Under the pieces are notes generated by a model, which searched no databases, was not told the origin of the DNA, and saw only the letters and a list, made by a program, of their open reading frames with translations. A stretch of 50,754 nt of DNA, taken from contig NZ_LOEP01000015.1 in assembly GCF_001482285.1 (NCBI RefSeq), forward strand, positions 1-50,754. Reading direction: 5' to 3'. Positions 16,492 through 24,937 of the stretch are shown one piece after another; within the stretch, counting starts at the first letter, position 1, and each line of letters opens with the position of its first letter. The DNA comes from Haloferax sp. Q22. Lineage in GTDB: Archaea; Halobacteriota; Halobacteria; Halobacteriales; Haloferacaceae. A program made the translations under genes and the position numbers.

Positions 16492-16734
16492 ATGTGGTCA
16501 AACGAACCCCGGTCGCTGCCTGATTGGATCGAGGATGCCTACCAGATCCTCGTATCGGGGACGCCGGATCAGCAGACGGAGCTCTCGCACGACCAGGCCC
16601 AGAGCCTCCTGCTCGCCGCTGAGGAATTCCCAGCTGAACCGGCTGACGCGGAGTACGCTATCGAACGGCTGCTTGACTCCGGCTGGCTCTACGCGGTCGA
16701 TGGCGAGCTGCGGATCACTGATCCAGAGCGTTAA
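16492..16734 (+). CDS. small hypothetical protein, 80 aa
   Basis: 80-residue acidic protein (MWSNEPRSLPDWIEDAYQIL...ERLLDSGWLYAVDGELRITD). The arrangement of three helices followed by a short hairpin (AIERLLDSGWLYAVDGELRIT) resembles a minimal winged helix, but without a recognisable family. Its TAA stop (16732-16734) is part of the left arm of inverted-repeat copy 3, so gene and repeat are physically joined. Composition and codon use look coding. Confidence 0.6.
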   Translation: MWSNEPRSLPDWIEDAYQILVSGTPDQQTELSHDQAQSLLLAAEEFPAEPADAEYAIERLLDSGWLYAVDGELRITDPER

Positions 16735-16772
16735 CCAACATCCTACCTATTATCCCCGCTCCTGTTGGTTAA
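16731..16772. repeat. TTAACCAACA inverted repeat, copy 3
   Basis: Arms at 16731-16740 and 16763-16772, perfect over 10 bp, with a 22-bp centre. The left arm supplies the stop codon of the 80-aa gene. Confidence 0.9.
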
Positions 16773-16913
16773 GAGTGCTGAGGAAGGGCATCCGACCAGC
16801 TGACACAGTAGCAGGGGAGACGTCGACGCGATGGTACGACGTGATCGGTATCCAGACGGGTGGAGCTCCCCCGACTGTCGATTAGATCTCATTCTTCGAA
16901 GCTGCCCGAGACC

Positions 16914-16972
16914 GCCCCGCCTCCCCACCCTCCGCTCCCGGCCTCCCTCCGGTCGGCCGGCAGCCACAACCT
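16914..16972. repeat. 59-bp dispersed repeat, family C, copy 2
   Basis: Matches 14431-14489 at 58 of 59 positions. The rest of 16773-17051 shows no gene. Confidence 0.8.
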
Positions 16973-17051
16973 CGGGGACGATATCTGAATGACTGTTGTA
17001 CGCCCTGTTCAGGAGATTGAGATTTTGAGTCCAGTACCCCTCTACTTCGGA

Positions 17052-18776
17052 TTACTCCGTCCCACGCTTCAGTGCTCGCTCAAGTTCGGTTTGCACAGTC
17101 TCAAAGCGGGCGATCAGGCCGCGCAGCCAGCCGTCGGGGACGACGACGATCGCCTCGCCGTCGTTGAGCCGTTCGAGGTCGCTTTCGACGATCGGATGGG
17201 TTTCGTCCTGGAGTTCCTGGCGGCCAACCGAGCGGCCGTCGCGGTCGTGGACGGGGACGGACCGGCGCTGTTCCTCGCGGCCGATCTGTGACTGGGCGTA
17301 CTCGACGCTCGCCGAATCGCCAACGCGCATGATGACTGATTGGACAAGACCACTCAACAGCGCGTTCGCCCGGTCTTTTCCATAGGTGTCGTGGAGTTGT
17401 GCGACCGACTGCACACCGAGCAAGAGTTGGGTGTTTCGGCCCCGGCCCGCGTTGATCAGGTCGCCAATCTTCCGGAGGCCGGGAAGGCGCGCGAACTCGT
17501 CGAGGACGAAGTACGTGTCTTGATCGTCTGCGAGTGCAAACCGTGCCGCCCAGTCGATGAAGAACCGAAACGCGGGTTGGACTGCGTCGCCCTCCGTAAT
17601 CGGGAAATCCAACAGCAACGTCCGTCCCTGGGGATCCTGCATATACTCTCGGATCGAGAACTCACCTGCCTCGGCGAAGTCGCCGCGGAACAGGTCAGCG
17701 ATGACTTGCTGGAAGTTCGCGTAGACGCCAGCCGCCTGTCGTTCCGAATCCGGATCGATTGCCGATGCCGCCGCGGTGAGATCCGAATGGTCTGTGAGCC
17801 GCTCGTGCATCTCTTGCTTATCCGTCGACTGGACGAACGCGACGAGGTCGGCGTTCGTCGGTGTCGTATCGCTTGCCTGGGCTTCTCGATGAAGATACGT
17901 CACGACGGCAACGAACAGCTGGCGGCCAGCTTGGCTGAAGAACTCCGCGCCATCTGTCTGGGGGAAGAGTGCGCGGCCGATTTCGTCGATATCGGCTTCC
18001 CGTTCGATTTCGGCGAAGAGATTCCAGTATTCGGTTGCGTCCGTCGACGAGAGGTAGATCATGTCCTCGTGCTCGTGGTCGTGTTCGAAGCTCTCCTGAT
18101 ATTCGCCTTTGTAGTCGAAGACGACGAACGGATCGTCAGTTCCAGCCTGCATCTGGTGGGTGAGGAGCTTGATCGTCTCCGTCTTCCCGGCGCCCGTTTC
18201 CCCGAGGACGAGAATCGACCGGTCCTTGCGGAGCGGAACAAATCGCGAGAGACTCATACGATCACTCGCTGCAGAGAGGCTTCGAAACGGGAGGACATAG
18301 TTCCCGTCATCGATAATTCGACGGAATTCACGCTCCGTATCCCAGGTCCGCAGTCGCTGGCCTGCATACACTGCGCTCCCGAGTGCGACGACGAAGCCAC
18401 CCACACGGAGCGGCGTGAACTGCTCGATGAGCGGCAGCGACATGGCGGTCAGATAGCCGGCCTGATGCAGGAAGACTTCAGCGATCTGTGCGAGCAGCAG
18501 GACGTGAAACGCCCAGAACAGCTGGAGGTGCGCTGGAAACAGTAGGACAGTGCCGACTGCGGCCACCAGATAGAACAGAGGGACGAGCCAGAGTGCGCGA
18601 CTCCGATGTAACCCATCGAATTTGAAGTCGTGGAAATTCGCGCGCTCGAGGATGGCATACACCCAGGGCAACAGCAGTGCAGCCGTCATCACGGCCGCGA
18701 TCTGGAAGAAGATCTCAACCTCGTCTTCTTGCCGGTAGTCCTTGCTCTGGGACTCGGAATCAGTATGTCTGCTCAC
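17052..18776 (-). CDS. VirD4/TraG-type coupling ATPase (T4CP)
   Basis: 574-residue membrane-anchored ATPase that in conjugation links the relaxase-DNA complex to the transfer channel. The N-terminal ~140 residues carry several hydrophobic segments (about 24-44, 62-80, 84-104 and 122-140). Walker A GETGAGKT is at about 192-199, followed by VVFDYKGEY. YFVLDEFARLPGL (Walker B) with NAGRGRNTQLLLGVQSVAQL are family signatures. The start ATG overlaps the stop of the relaxase gene by 4 bp (18773-18776), so the two are probably co-translated. No VirB4 or other channel genes lie in the window, so transfer may rely on a host or helper apparatus. Confidence 0.9.
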   Translation of the reverse strand: MSRHTDSESQSKDYRQEDEVEIFFQIAAVMTAALLLPWVYAILERANFHDFKFDGLHRSRALWLVPLFYLVAAVGTVLLFPAHLQLFWAFHVLLLAQIAEVFLHQAGYLTAMSLPLIEQFTPLRVGGFVVALGSAVYAGQRLRTWDTEREFRRIIDDGNYVLPFRSLSAASDRMSLSRFVPLRKDRSILVLGETGAGKTETIKLLTHQMQAGTDDPFVVFDYKGEYQESFEHDHEHEDMIYLSSTDATEYWNLFAEIEREADIDEIGRALFPQTDGAEFFSQAGRQLFVAVVTYLHREAQASDTTPTNADLVAFVQSTDKQEMHERLTDHSDLTAAASAIDPDSERQAAGVYANFQQVIADLFRGDFAEAGEFSIREYMQDPQGRTLLLDFPITEGDAVQPAFRFFIDWAARFALADDQDTYFVLDEFARLPGLRKIGDLINAGRGRNTQLLLGVQSVAQLHDTYGKDRANALLSGLVQSVIMRVGDSASVEYAQSQIGREEQRRSVPVHDRDGRSVGRQELQDETHPIVESDLERLNDGEAIVVVPDGWLRGLIARFETVQTELERALKRGTE

Positions 18777-19339
18777 GATTCAGGCCCCTGTGCTTGTGCC
18801 TGATCGGGTTCTGGGTCGGGATCTTGGTCGTGGTCCATGTCCCGATCAGATTCAGCTTCCAGTTCGTGTGTGGCGTCGTGCTGCAACGTCTGTTCGAACT
18901 GGTGGGAGAGATCCCTGGTGAGTTCGCGATGCTGGTCGTGGAACTGCTCTTGGGCGCGCTCGCGGAGCTGTTCGCAGTCCTCTTTGTCCATCCAGAGGTC
19001 GCGTTTCGTCCCCGTCAGTGCAACTTGGGCGTGTGGATGATCAGTATCGCGATGGATTGCATAACAGTACGTCGCTGTATTGCGGTCCTTGCAAAACTCG
19101 CTCATCACCTGCCGAGTGTACAGACTGAATTGGTCGTCGGAGAGGTCGGTGCCGTTTTCGGGTGAGATGATGACCTCTCGCTCGAACTCGTATTCCTCGG
19201 ACTTCTCGATGAACGCCTCGATCTCCTCGTCGGACATCTCCTCGCCAGCGCGGTTCTCAAGCCCCTTCTCCTTATCCAGATACTCGACGAGGTTCCGCGC
19301 ACCGTGCTCGCGATAGTTGGTGTCCGTGAAGACCTTCAT
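18773..19339 (-). CDS. compact HUH-type relaxase (mobilization endonuclease)
   Basis: 188-residue protein with the relaxase metal-binding motif HRDTDHPH (H96-x-D98-x2-H101-x-H103), equivalent to the HxDxxHxH motif III of MOB relaxases. A Tyr-containing N-terminus (TNYREHGARNLVEYLDKE; Y9 or Y20) could supply the DNA-attacking tyrosine. The tail is a charged, Asp/Gln-rich disordered region. It is far shorter than most bacterial relaxases and lacks a helicase or primase domain. It lies between an RHH accessory gene and a T4CP gene, each overlapping by 4 bp, which strongly supports the call. Which tyrosine is catalytic, and the nick site, are unknown. Confidence 0.8.
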   Translation of the reverse strand: MKVFTDTNYREHGARNLVEYLDKEKGLENRAGEEMSDEEIEAFIEKSEEYEFEREVIISPENGTDLSDDQFSLYTRQVMSEFCKDRNTATYCYAIHRDTDHPHAQVALTGTKRDLWMDKEDCEQLRERAQEQFHDQHRELTRDLSHQFEQTLQHDATHELEAESDRDMDHDQDPDPEPDQAQAQGPES

Positions 19340-19938
19340 CCGCGATCACTCCGAAGCTTATCGAAGAGATCGCTGCCATCGTCCTCATCGCTTTCAGCAT
19401 CGCCGGAGCCGTCTGTCGTCTCGTCGACGTCGTCCGGCGTGTCGTCGGTGGCCGCGTCAGGCGAGTCGGGCTCTTCATCGTTGGTGGGATGCTGCGTTGT
19501 GGACGACTCGGTCGTGGTTTCAGCACTCGCCTTCGTGGCCGACGTGTCCTCACCCACTTCTTGGATACTCGTCTCGAGATCTTGGCGCATCCGGCGAGCC
19601 CCAGTATCGAGTGCCTCTTGCCGGACGTGATCTGACCGATCCTGTTTCATCAGCTCGAAGTTGGCGATTGTGTAGGCGCCGAACTTCGCATTCATATCGC
19701 GGATTTCCTTGGCGGTCTCGACCATTTGCTCGGTGCCGACTGAGATGAGTTCTTGAATGCGTTCTTCAGCGCGCGCTTCTGAGGCAATCGCGTCTTGGGC
19801 GTCCTGCTGGAGCTGGCGGTCGATCATGTCGTTGATGACCCCGGACATGGAGGTGTCTTCCTCAGCGGCGCGCTGTTTGAGTTCGGCCTTGCGTTCGTCA
19901 GTGACGTACACCGTGATCTGCGTGTCGCGCCCACCCAT
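19336..19938 (-). CDS. RHH relaxosome accessory protein (MobC-like)
   Basis: 200 residues. The N-terminus (MGGRDTQITVYVTDERKAELKQRAAEEDTSMSGVINDMIDRQL) is a ribbon-helix-helix DNA-binding domain. It is followed by a long helical, probably coiled-coil middle (about 45-130) and an acidic disordered tail. Proteins of this form bind the transfer origin beside the relaxase and also repress the mob promoter. The frame extends to a GTG at 20055, but the extra 39 residues do not look like the domain, so the ATG at 19938 is used. Three CACATTGG repeats upstream are candidate binding sites. Confidence 0.78.
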   Translation of the reverse strand: MGGRDTQITVYVTDERKAELKQRAAEEDTSMSGVINDMIDRQLQQDAQDAIASEARAEERIQELISVGTEQMVETAKEIRDMNAKFGAYTIANFELMKQDRSDHVRQEALDTGARRMRQDLETSIQEVGEDTSATKASAETTTESSTTQHPTNDEEPDSPDAATDDTPDDVDETTDGSGDAESDEDDGSDLFDKLRSDRG

Positions 19939-20052
19939 TTCAGACGCTCCGAGCGAGACTCGCCGTGGTTGGTGTGAGCGATGCGATGGGGAAATCGGCA
20001 GTCGGTGGATGCGGAAGGCCGGTGTGTGGCGGTAGAGGGCAAGCCAAAGCTG

Positions 20053-20125
20053 CACATTGGTCTGTGAAAAATCGCTGGACGGCAGTTTGTGGAGACCACA
20101 TTGGCTGTATCTACTCCCACATTGG
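20053..20125. repeat. three CACATTGG direct repeats upstream of the mob operon
   Basis: CACATTGG occurs at 20053-20060, 20097-20104 and 20118-20125, spaced 44 and 21 bp, close to whole helical turns. They lie in the otherwise gene-free 19939-20366 between the mob operon and vapBC, where an origin of transfer and the operator for the RHH protein would be expected. Both roles are inferred. Confidence 0.45.
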
Positions 20126-20217
20126 ATTCCACCTTAATTATTATGCCCACAGTCGAGCTGCGAATAACACGGATACTGTAGCTCGAGTGCTCCGAATACA
20201 ATCTGAATGTGAATCGA

Positions 20218-20258
20218 TTAACCAACAAACAGCCGATACAATCGGACTCGTTGGTTAA
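20218..20258. repeat. TTAACCAACA inverted repeat, copy 4
   Basis: Arms at 20218-20226 and 20250-20258 match over 9 bp (the innermost pair is mismatched), with total length 41 bp as in the other copies. It is the only copy between divergent genes (mob operon and vapBC). Confidence 0.85.
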
Positions 20259-20366
20259 GGCGGTGCTCCGAGTGGTGTCGACTGTAATGACCAGCTTGAT
20301 TCGCTAACTACCGAACCCAACGCTAGTCTTTTGTATGACTGTACCAAAGTAATGATAGAGGATAGT

Positions 20367-20675
20367 ATGAGTAAGACAGAGTCTGAAAAAGTGGTGTCTG
20401 TATCGTCGCGCGGGCAAGCCACCATCCCGAAGGAGTTCCGCGAGGAGTTGGGTATCGACACGCCCGGCCGTGTGAAGTTCATTCGGACCGAAGAGGGTGA
20501 CATCGTTGTTCGCCCCATCCACTCGGTTACAGACCTGCGTGGGGTTCTGGAAGGGAAAACCGACGAGCAGGGGCGCTCGGCAACCGAGCGCCTACGGAAG
20601 GAACGTGCAGCGGACAAAGCCAGTGAAGAGGAGTTGCGGCAGCGCTACGCCGGTGACGACGAGGCTGACGCATGA
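20367..20675 (+). CDS. vapB: AbrB/SpoVT-type antitoxin (VapB)
   Basis: 102 residues. The N-terminal swapped-hairpin AbrB domain is clear: VVSVSSRGQATIPKEFREELGIDTPGRVKFIRTEEGDIVVRPI. The C-terminal half is helical and charged, the part that wraps the toxin. It should bind its own promoter and neutralise the PIN toxin encoded next. Starts at 20331 and 20352 are possible; 20367 (MSKTESEK) leads directly into the domain. Its stop overlaps the vapC start by 4 bp (20672-20675). Confidence 0.85.
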   Translation: MSKTESEKVVSVSSRGQATIPKEFREELGIDTPGRVKFIRTEEGDIVVRPIHSVTDLRGVLEGKTDEQGRSATERLRKERAADKASEEELRQRYAGDDEADA

Positions 20676-21100
20676 CGGACGGGGCTGAGATTCCCGAAAC
20701 GATCGTCTTCGACGCCGAACCACTCATCGCCTATTTCTGCAACGAACCGGGGAGCGACACCGTCGAAACGTACGTTGACGCCGTTGAAGGCGCAGCAGAC
20801 GGCTACATCTCGGCGATCAATCTCGCTGAGGTCCACTACATCGTCCGGGCGATTGACGGCGAGGAGCGCGCTGATGCTGTCGTCGACGTCCTCGAGGAAA
20901 GCGGCATCCGTCGGGTCGACACCGAACAGACCTGGGCGTCAGCAGCCGACTTCAAATTCCGCTACTCGCCAGCACTCGGTGATGCCTTTGCACTCGGGAC
21001 TGCAGCGCACGTCGACGGGATGCTCCTGGTCGGTGCGGACGACGACTACGACGACGTCACCGACGTCCCAATCACTCGGTTCCGGACCGAACCGGCATAG
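20672..21100 (+). CDS. vapC: PIN-domain ribonuclease toxin (VapC)
   Basis: 142-residue PIN-fold endoribonuclease. The metal-binding acidic residues are visible in order: IVFDAEPLIAYF (first Asp), NLAEVHYI (Glu), SPALGDAFALGTA (Asp) and GADDDYDDV near the end. VapC toxins cleave specific RNAs when free of antitoxin; as a pair they stabilise plasmids and act in stress response. Translation is coupled to vapB by the ATGA overlap. It ends 27 bp from the convergent phosphoesterase gene. Confidence 0.88.
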   Translation: MTDGAEIPETIVFDAEPLIAYFCNEPGSDTVETYVDAVEGAADGYISAINLAEVHYIVRAIDGEERADAVVDVLEESGIRRVDTEQTWASAADFKFRYSPALGDAFALGTAAHVDGMLLVGADDDYDDVTDVPITRFRTEPA

Positions 21101-21127
21101 ATCCTGGATCTCGTCCCATAGTGGCCG

Positions 21128-22057
21128 CTACGAGTGCTCCTCTGTCCGCTCTTCGAGAAATTCTCGCAGTTTCGATTTGAAAGACGGTGGAGTAGCCCCG
21201 AACGTTGACGCTGCAGATTCGACCACTTCATCAGTCTCGGCTTCCTCTTGTATCGTTCCCAGTCCGTAGAGCACTGTGCGGACGACCTCACTGTAGAACT
21301 CCTCTTCGTCGTAGCAGAATTGACAGTCGTTTCGCCAGTAGTCGGGGACGAACTGCACACGACCGGTGTGTATATGACCAGAGAAGTATGCCTTCCCCGC
21401 GAAGTGTTCCAGCAGTTCGGGGTGCCAGTAGTGATTCACGAGGATTGTCTCGTCTTCGACTAGCTCGGGATTTTGCGTGAATGTCTCTCCAGCAACGGTG
21501 ATACTGTCATCTTCGGGGATGAACGTCCCCGGGAGGTCGTAGTCCTGGAATGGCTGTTCCGGACCGATTGCTCCGTCTCGATTCCCCCAGATGTAGAGAA
21601 ATTCTCCGCGCTCGTGGAGCGTCTCGAAACACGGGGAGACCGCATCGAGCTGTTCTCGACCTTCGTCGACGCCATCGAACCACGCATTCGTGATATCGCC
21701 GACGTGAATTACGAAGTCGAATTCTTCGCCTTCAGTTCCGTCGACGACCCGTTCCAGAGAGTCAACGTCCCCGTGGTTGTCTCCCATACAGAGAAGTGTC
21801 GCTGCGTCCGCGAGCGTGAGTTTCCCGTCTTTCCGAGCCCCGGTGAACAGGACGTCACGCTCCTGTGCCCGGCTCGCCCCGGAAACCGACGGGAGCACCC
21901 CGAGTGCGGCCGTCGCTCCGACCGCGACGCCGCCGCGCAGGAACCCTCTGCGAGAGTGTCCCGACTCCCCGCCTGCGCCCGATGATTTGCCGCCTGCCTG
22001 TTCGTCGGTTTCCTGATCTCCAACCCATTCCCAGTCTGTGGTGTCTGGCGCGTCCAT
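21128..22057 (-). CDS. Tat-exported metallophosphoesterase
   Basis: 309 residues. After a hydrophilic head there is a twin-arginine signal (RRGFLRGGVAVGATAALGVL, about 36-55). The calcineurin-like phosphoesterase motifs follow: MGDNHGD (about 91-97), HVGDITN, GNRDG (in place of the usual GNHD/E), LVNHYWH and GHIHTG. The enzyme should hydrolyse phosphomono- or diesters outside the membrane using two metal ions; the substrate cannot be told. The Arg in GNRD replaces a residue that is often His, so activity may be altered. It is convergent with vapC. Confidence 0.85.
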   Translation of the reverse strand: MDAPDTTDWEWVGDQETDEQAGGKSSGAGGESGHSRRGFLRGGVAVGATAALGVLPSVSGASRAQERDVLFTGARKDGKLTLADAATLLCMGDNHGDVDSLERVVDGTEGEEFDFVIHVGDITNAWFDGVDEGREQLDAVSPCFETLHERGEFLYIWGNRDGAIGPEQPFQDYDLPGTFIPEDDSITVAGETFTQNPELVEDETILVNHYWHPELLEHFAGKAYFSGHIHTGRVQFVPDYWRNDCQFCYDEEEFYSEVVRTVLYGLGTIQEEAETDEVVESAASTFGATPPSFKSKLREFLEERTEEHS

Positions 22058-22211
22058 TGTTGACAGTGACCCCGTTCGTTGATTCGCAGGGTTTGCTGTC
22101 AGCTACAATTTCATAATTGCATCCCCGGCTATTTGTGGTAATTTATCCATCACGCCCAGGGAGGTCGGCGCTGACACAGGTCTTTATCTCGGAACGTGAG
22201 GTTGAACGGGT

Positions 22212-23657
22212 ATGACGGAACTCGATGGGCGGTCGGCTCGTACCCTCGCTGCAGCGGTCCGAGAAGGCACGCTGTCCTCCCTGGACCTCGTCGAGGCGGC
22301 GCTGCAGCGCATCGAAGCGACCGACGAGCTAAACGCGTTCATCACGGTCATCGCGGACTCGGCCCGCGACCGCGCTCGGGCGGCCGACCGGGCAGCCGAT
22401 CGCGGCGAGAATCTCGGTCCCCTCCACGGCGTTCCCGTTGCCATCAAGGACCTCCGGACGCGGAAGGCAGGCGTGCGGCATACGATGGGCCTCACATCGC
22501 TGGCGGACAACGTGGCCGACGCGGACTCCGTCATGGTGGAGCGATTGGAAGCCGCTGGCGCGGTGATCGTCGGCACCACCAGTACACCAGCCCTCGGCCA
22601 CACCATCAAGACGGAGAACCGCCTCGTTGGCGCAACACCGACGCCGTTCGACCACGACCGCTCCGCCGGGGGTTCCTCCGGCGGTTCCGCGGCGGCGCTC
22701 GCGGCGGGGGCAGTCCCGCTCGCGACCGGGTCGGAAATCGGCGGGTCGCTCCGGGTGCCAGCGTCCTGCTGTAGTGTTATCGGCCTGAAACCGACGTTCG
22801 GACTCGTTCCCGAGCGCGTCCCTGCGGACGGGTTCAGTCCTCACTCGCCGTTTTTCGTCGGCGGTCCGATGGCCCGGACGGCCGAGGATATCGCCCTGCT
22901 CCTCGACGTTCTCGCGGGGCCGGACAGTCGCGACCCGTTCAGCGTCCCCCGCGGTGAGACAGCGTACGTGGAATCGACTACTCGACCAACAGCCGACCTC
23001 TCGGTGGGATACTCGCCGACCCTGGGTCTCCAACCCGTCGCACCGACAGTACGTGAGACGGTCGCGGCCGCCGTCGATGACCTCGCGGCCGCTGGGGCGA
23101 CGGTCGATACCGTGGATGTCTCGCTCCCGCCCTACGCAGACCTGTCGATGGCGTACGTCGAACAGGTCGGGGTCTTCTTCAGCGCGTTCGCCCGGCAACT
23201 CGCTGACCGATACGATATCGACTTCGAGACGGCGGACATCGAAGAGACTGTCCGTTCGACCATCGCACTTGGGGAGGATACTGAAGCGGTCAGCGAACGG
23301 CTTCGAAACGTCCCCCGTACCGCCGCATACGACGGGATTCAAGACTCACTCGCCGGGTACGATGCGCTCGTGACGCCCACGCTCACCGTCCCACCGTACA
23401 GCAAGTATCTCGCCGACGGCTATCCAACGGAGATAGATGGGCAGTCGGTCCGGGGCGTTCCGACCGACGCGATGCTGACCTGGGTGTGCAACCTGACAGG
23501 CCATCCAGCGGCGTCAGTCCCCGCCGGATTCACCGACGACGGTCTCCCCGTCGGCCTACAGGTCATCGGCAACCGGTTTGGCGAGGAAGCGATACTGAGT
23601 GTCACGGCGGCGCTCGAACGAGTCCGCCCATGGTCGAGCCAGTATCCTACCTACTGA
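22212..23657 (+). CDS. amidase-signature family hydrolase
   Basis: 481-residue amidase of the GatA-like signature family. The catalytic triad is recognisable: Lys79 in VAIKDLR, the cis-Ser in SAGGSSGGSAAALAAG (about 151-166) and the nucleophile Ser179 in GSEIGGSLRVPAS. The length fits a stand-alone amidase; there are no gatB or gatC neighbours, so transamidation is unlikely. The substrate is unknown (a carboxamide or nitrile-derived amide is possible). It is a single gene, read toward the hxlR gene, and starts about 150 bp from the divergent phosphoesterase start. Confidence 0.88.
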   Translation: MTELDGRSARTLAAAVREGTLSSLDLVEAALQRIEATDELNAFITVIADSARDRARAADRAADRGENLGPLHGVPVAIKDLRTRKAGVRHTMGLTSLADNVADADSVMVERLEAAGAVIVGTTSTPALGHTIKTENRLVGATPTPFDHDRSAGGSSGGSAAALAAGAVPLATGSEIGGSLRVPASCCSVIGLKPTFGLVPERVPADGFSPHSPFFVGGPMARTAEDIALLLDVLAGPDSRDPFSVPRGETAYVESTTRPTADLSVGYSPTLGLQPVAPTVRETVAAAVDDLAAAGATVDTVDVSLPPYADLSMAYVEQVGVFFSAFARQLADRYDIDFETADIEETVRSTIALGEDTEAVSERLRNVPRTAAYDGIQDSLAGYDALVTPTLTVPPYSKYLADGYPTEIDGQSVRGVPTDAMLTWVCNLTGHPAASVPAGFTDDGLPVGLQVIGNRFGEEAILSVTAALERVRPWSSQYPTY

Positions 23658-23734
23658 ATGTACGTTCTCGAGGCTCCGTCGAACCCATATTGTCACGGAA
23701 GAGGGTGCGACCGATTGGTCTCACCGTCCGTCGG

Positions 23735-24073
23735 TCATCGGTTTTCACCAGTGAGCCACTTCTCCCCCCAGTCGTGGATTTCGTCGAACGCCGAGAGAAG
23801 TTCGTCACCCTTCGGAGTCAGAGAGTAATATACGGCAACCGGACTCCCCGCTTCGACTCGGCGCTCGACGTATTCTTTCTCCACCAGGTCATCGAGCACG
23901 CGGGACAACGTCTGTGAGTTCGCATCTGTCGCTCGCTTGAGTTCGTTAAAGCGGAGTTCTCCCTCCCGGAGGACGTGGATAACGGTCATCCGCCAACGGG
24001 ACCCTATCTCTTCGAGGGTTTTGATTACCGGACAGCCTTCGTATTTCGCTTCGAGCGTAGCATCCGATGACAT
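23735..24073 (-). CDS. HxlR-family transcriptional regulator
   Basis: 112-residue winged-helix protein with the HxlR signature: CPVIKTLEEIGSRWRMTVIHVLREGELRFNELKR (Cys near the N-terminus), then SQTLSRVLDDLVEKEYVERRV and YYSLTPKGDELL. HxlR proteins are often redox- or electrophile-responsive through the N-terminal cysteine. It is divergent from the oxidoreductase gene at 24212, with an inverted repeat between them, so it probably controls itself and that gene. Confidence 0.9.
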   Translation of the reverse strand: MSSDATLEAKYEGCPVIKTLEEIGSRWRMTVIHVLREGELRFNELKRATDANSQTLSRVLDDLVEKEYVERRVEAGSPVAVYYSLTPKGDELLSAFDEIHDWGEKWLTGENR

Positions 24074-24080
24074 CAGTGTG

Positions 24081-24136
24081 ACTTGGTCAACCCGACGTTC
24101 GCGGGACTATTTAACAGTCACGTCCCATGACCAAGT
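24081..24136. promoter_or_regulatory. inverted-repeat operator between hxlR and oxidoreductase
   Basis: ACTTGGTCA (24081-24089) and TGACCAAGT (24128-24136) are exact inverses, 38 bp apart. They flank an AT-rich TATTTAAC (about 24107-24114) that can serve as the hxlR TATA box. This suits a divergently transcribed regulator-target pair. Binding is inferred. Confidence 0.55.
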
Positions 24137-24211
24137 ATGGAAATGTGACCGGGCTTGCGGGACTCCGTCACCGGCATCGTGTGACAGCTAGCAGCGAACT
24201 CGACACCCACA

Positions 24212-24850
24212 ATGAACGTACTACTACTCGGTGCGAGCGGACGAATCGGACAGCGAACTGCCACTGAACTCCTCGACCGTGGCCACACCGTGACGGGCGT
24301 CTCCCGGAGCGGGACAGTCGATGGAATCGACGACAACGAGTTCGTCGCCGTCGTCGGAGATGCGACCGACCCCGATCACGTGGCGATGCTCGCCGCGGGT
24401 CACGACGCCGTGGTGTCGACACTCGGCCCGAGTGACGATGAGTCGGCCGGACGCCTCACGGAGATGGTGGAAGCCGTGATCGAGGGATTGCGCCGCGCGG
24501 ACGTCGACCGGCTCGTCTGGACCGGTGGCGCCGGTGGGCTGATGGTCGGCCCGGAGACGATGCTCGTCGAAACGGACGACTTCCCTGAGGAGTGGGACGC
24601 GATTGCGCGGGCCGCCATCGACGCATACGACCGCCTCAGTGAGGCGAGCGGCCTGGCGTGGTCGTACGTCGCGCCAGCGGCGCTGATCGAACCGGGTGAG
24701 CGAACCGGCGAGTACCGGACTGCCGAACGCGAACTCGTGACCGACGAGGAGGGAGACAGCTACATCTCGATGGAGGACTTCGCCGTGGCCCTCGTAGACG
24801 AACTCGAAGAGGAAAACGCGGTTCACACCTACCTCGGAACCGGGTACTGA
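24212..24850 (+). CDS. NAD(P)-binding atypical SDR oxidoreductase
   Basis: 212 residues with a Rossmann fold of the NmrA/YwnB-like type. The dinucleotide-binding GASGRIG is at residues 8-14 (LLLGASGRIGQRTATELLDRGHTVTGVSRS). VGDATDPDHVAMLAAGHDAVVSTLG follows, then RLVWTGGAGGL and a final VHTYLGTGY. Members are NAD(P)H-dependent reductases or redox sensors without the classical YxxxK triad. The neighbouring HxlR gene suggests induction by oxidative or electrophile stress. Confidence 0.82.
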   Translation: MNVLLLGASGRIGQRTATELLDRGHTVTGVSRSGTVDGIDDNEFVAVVGDATDPDHVAMLAAGHDAVVSTLGPSDDESAGRLTEMVEAVIEGLRRADVDRLVWTGGAGGLMVGPETMLVETDDFPEEWDAIARAAIDAYDRLSEASGLAWSYVAPAALIEPGERTGEYRTAERELVTDEEGDSYISMEDFAVALVDELEEENAVHTYLGTGY

Positions 24851-24937
24851 CCGCAGCCTCCCCGTGTTCCGTCGAGACCGCCCTGCTCGCTCAGATCGGC
24901 GGGTGTGAGGTCGAGTCCCTCTCGACCATCGGCGTCG

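Noticed and set aside
17340-18545. 401-codon plus-strand frame
   Set aside because: Antisense of the coupling ATPase, whose Walker motifs are on the minus strand.
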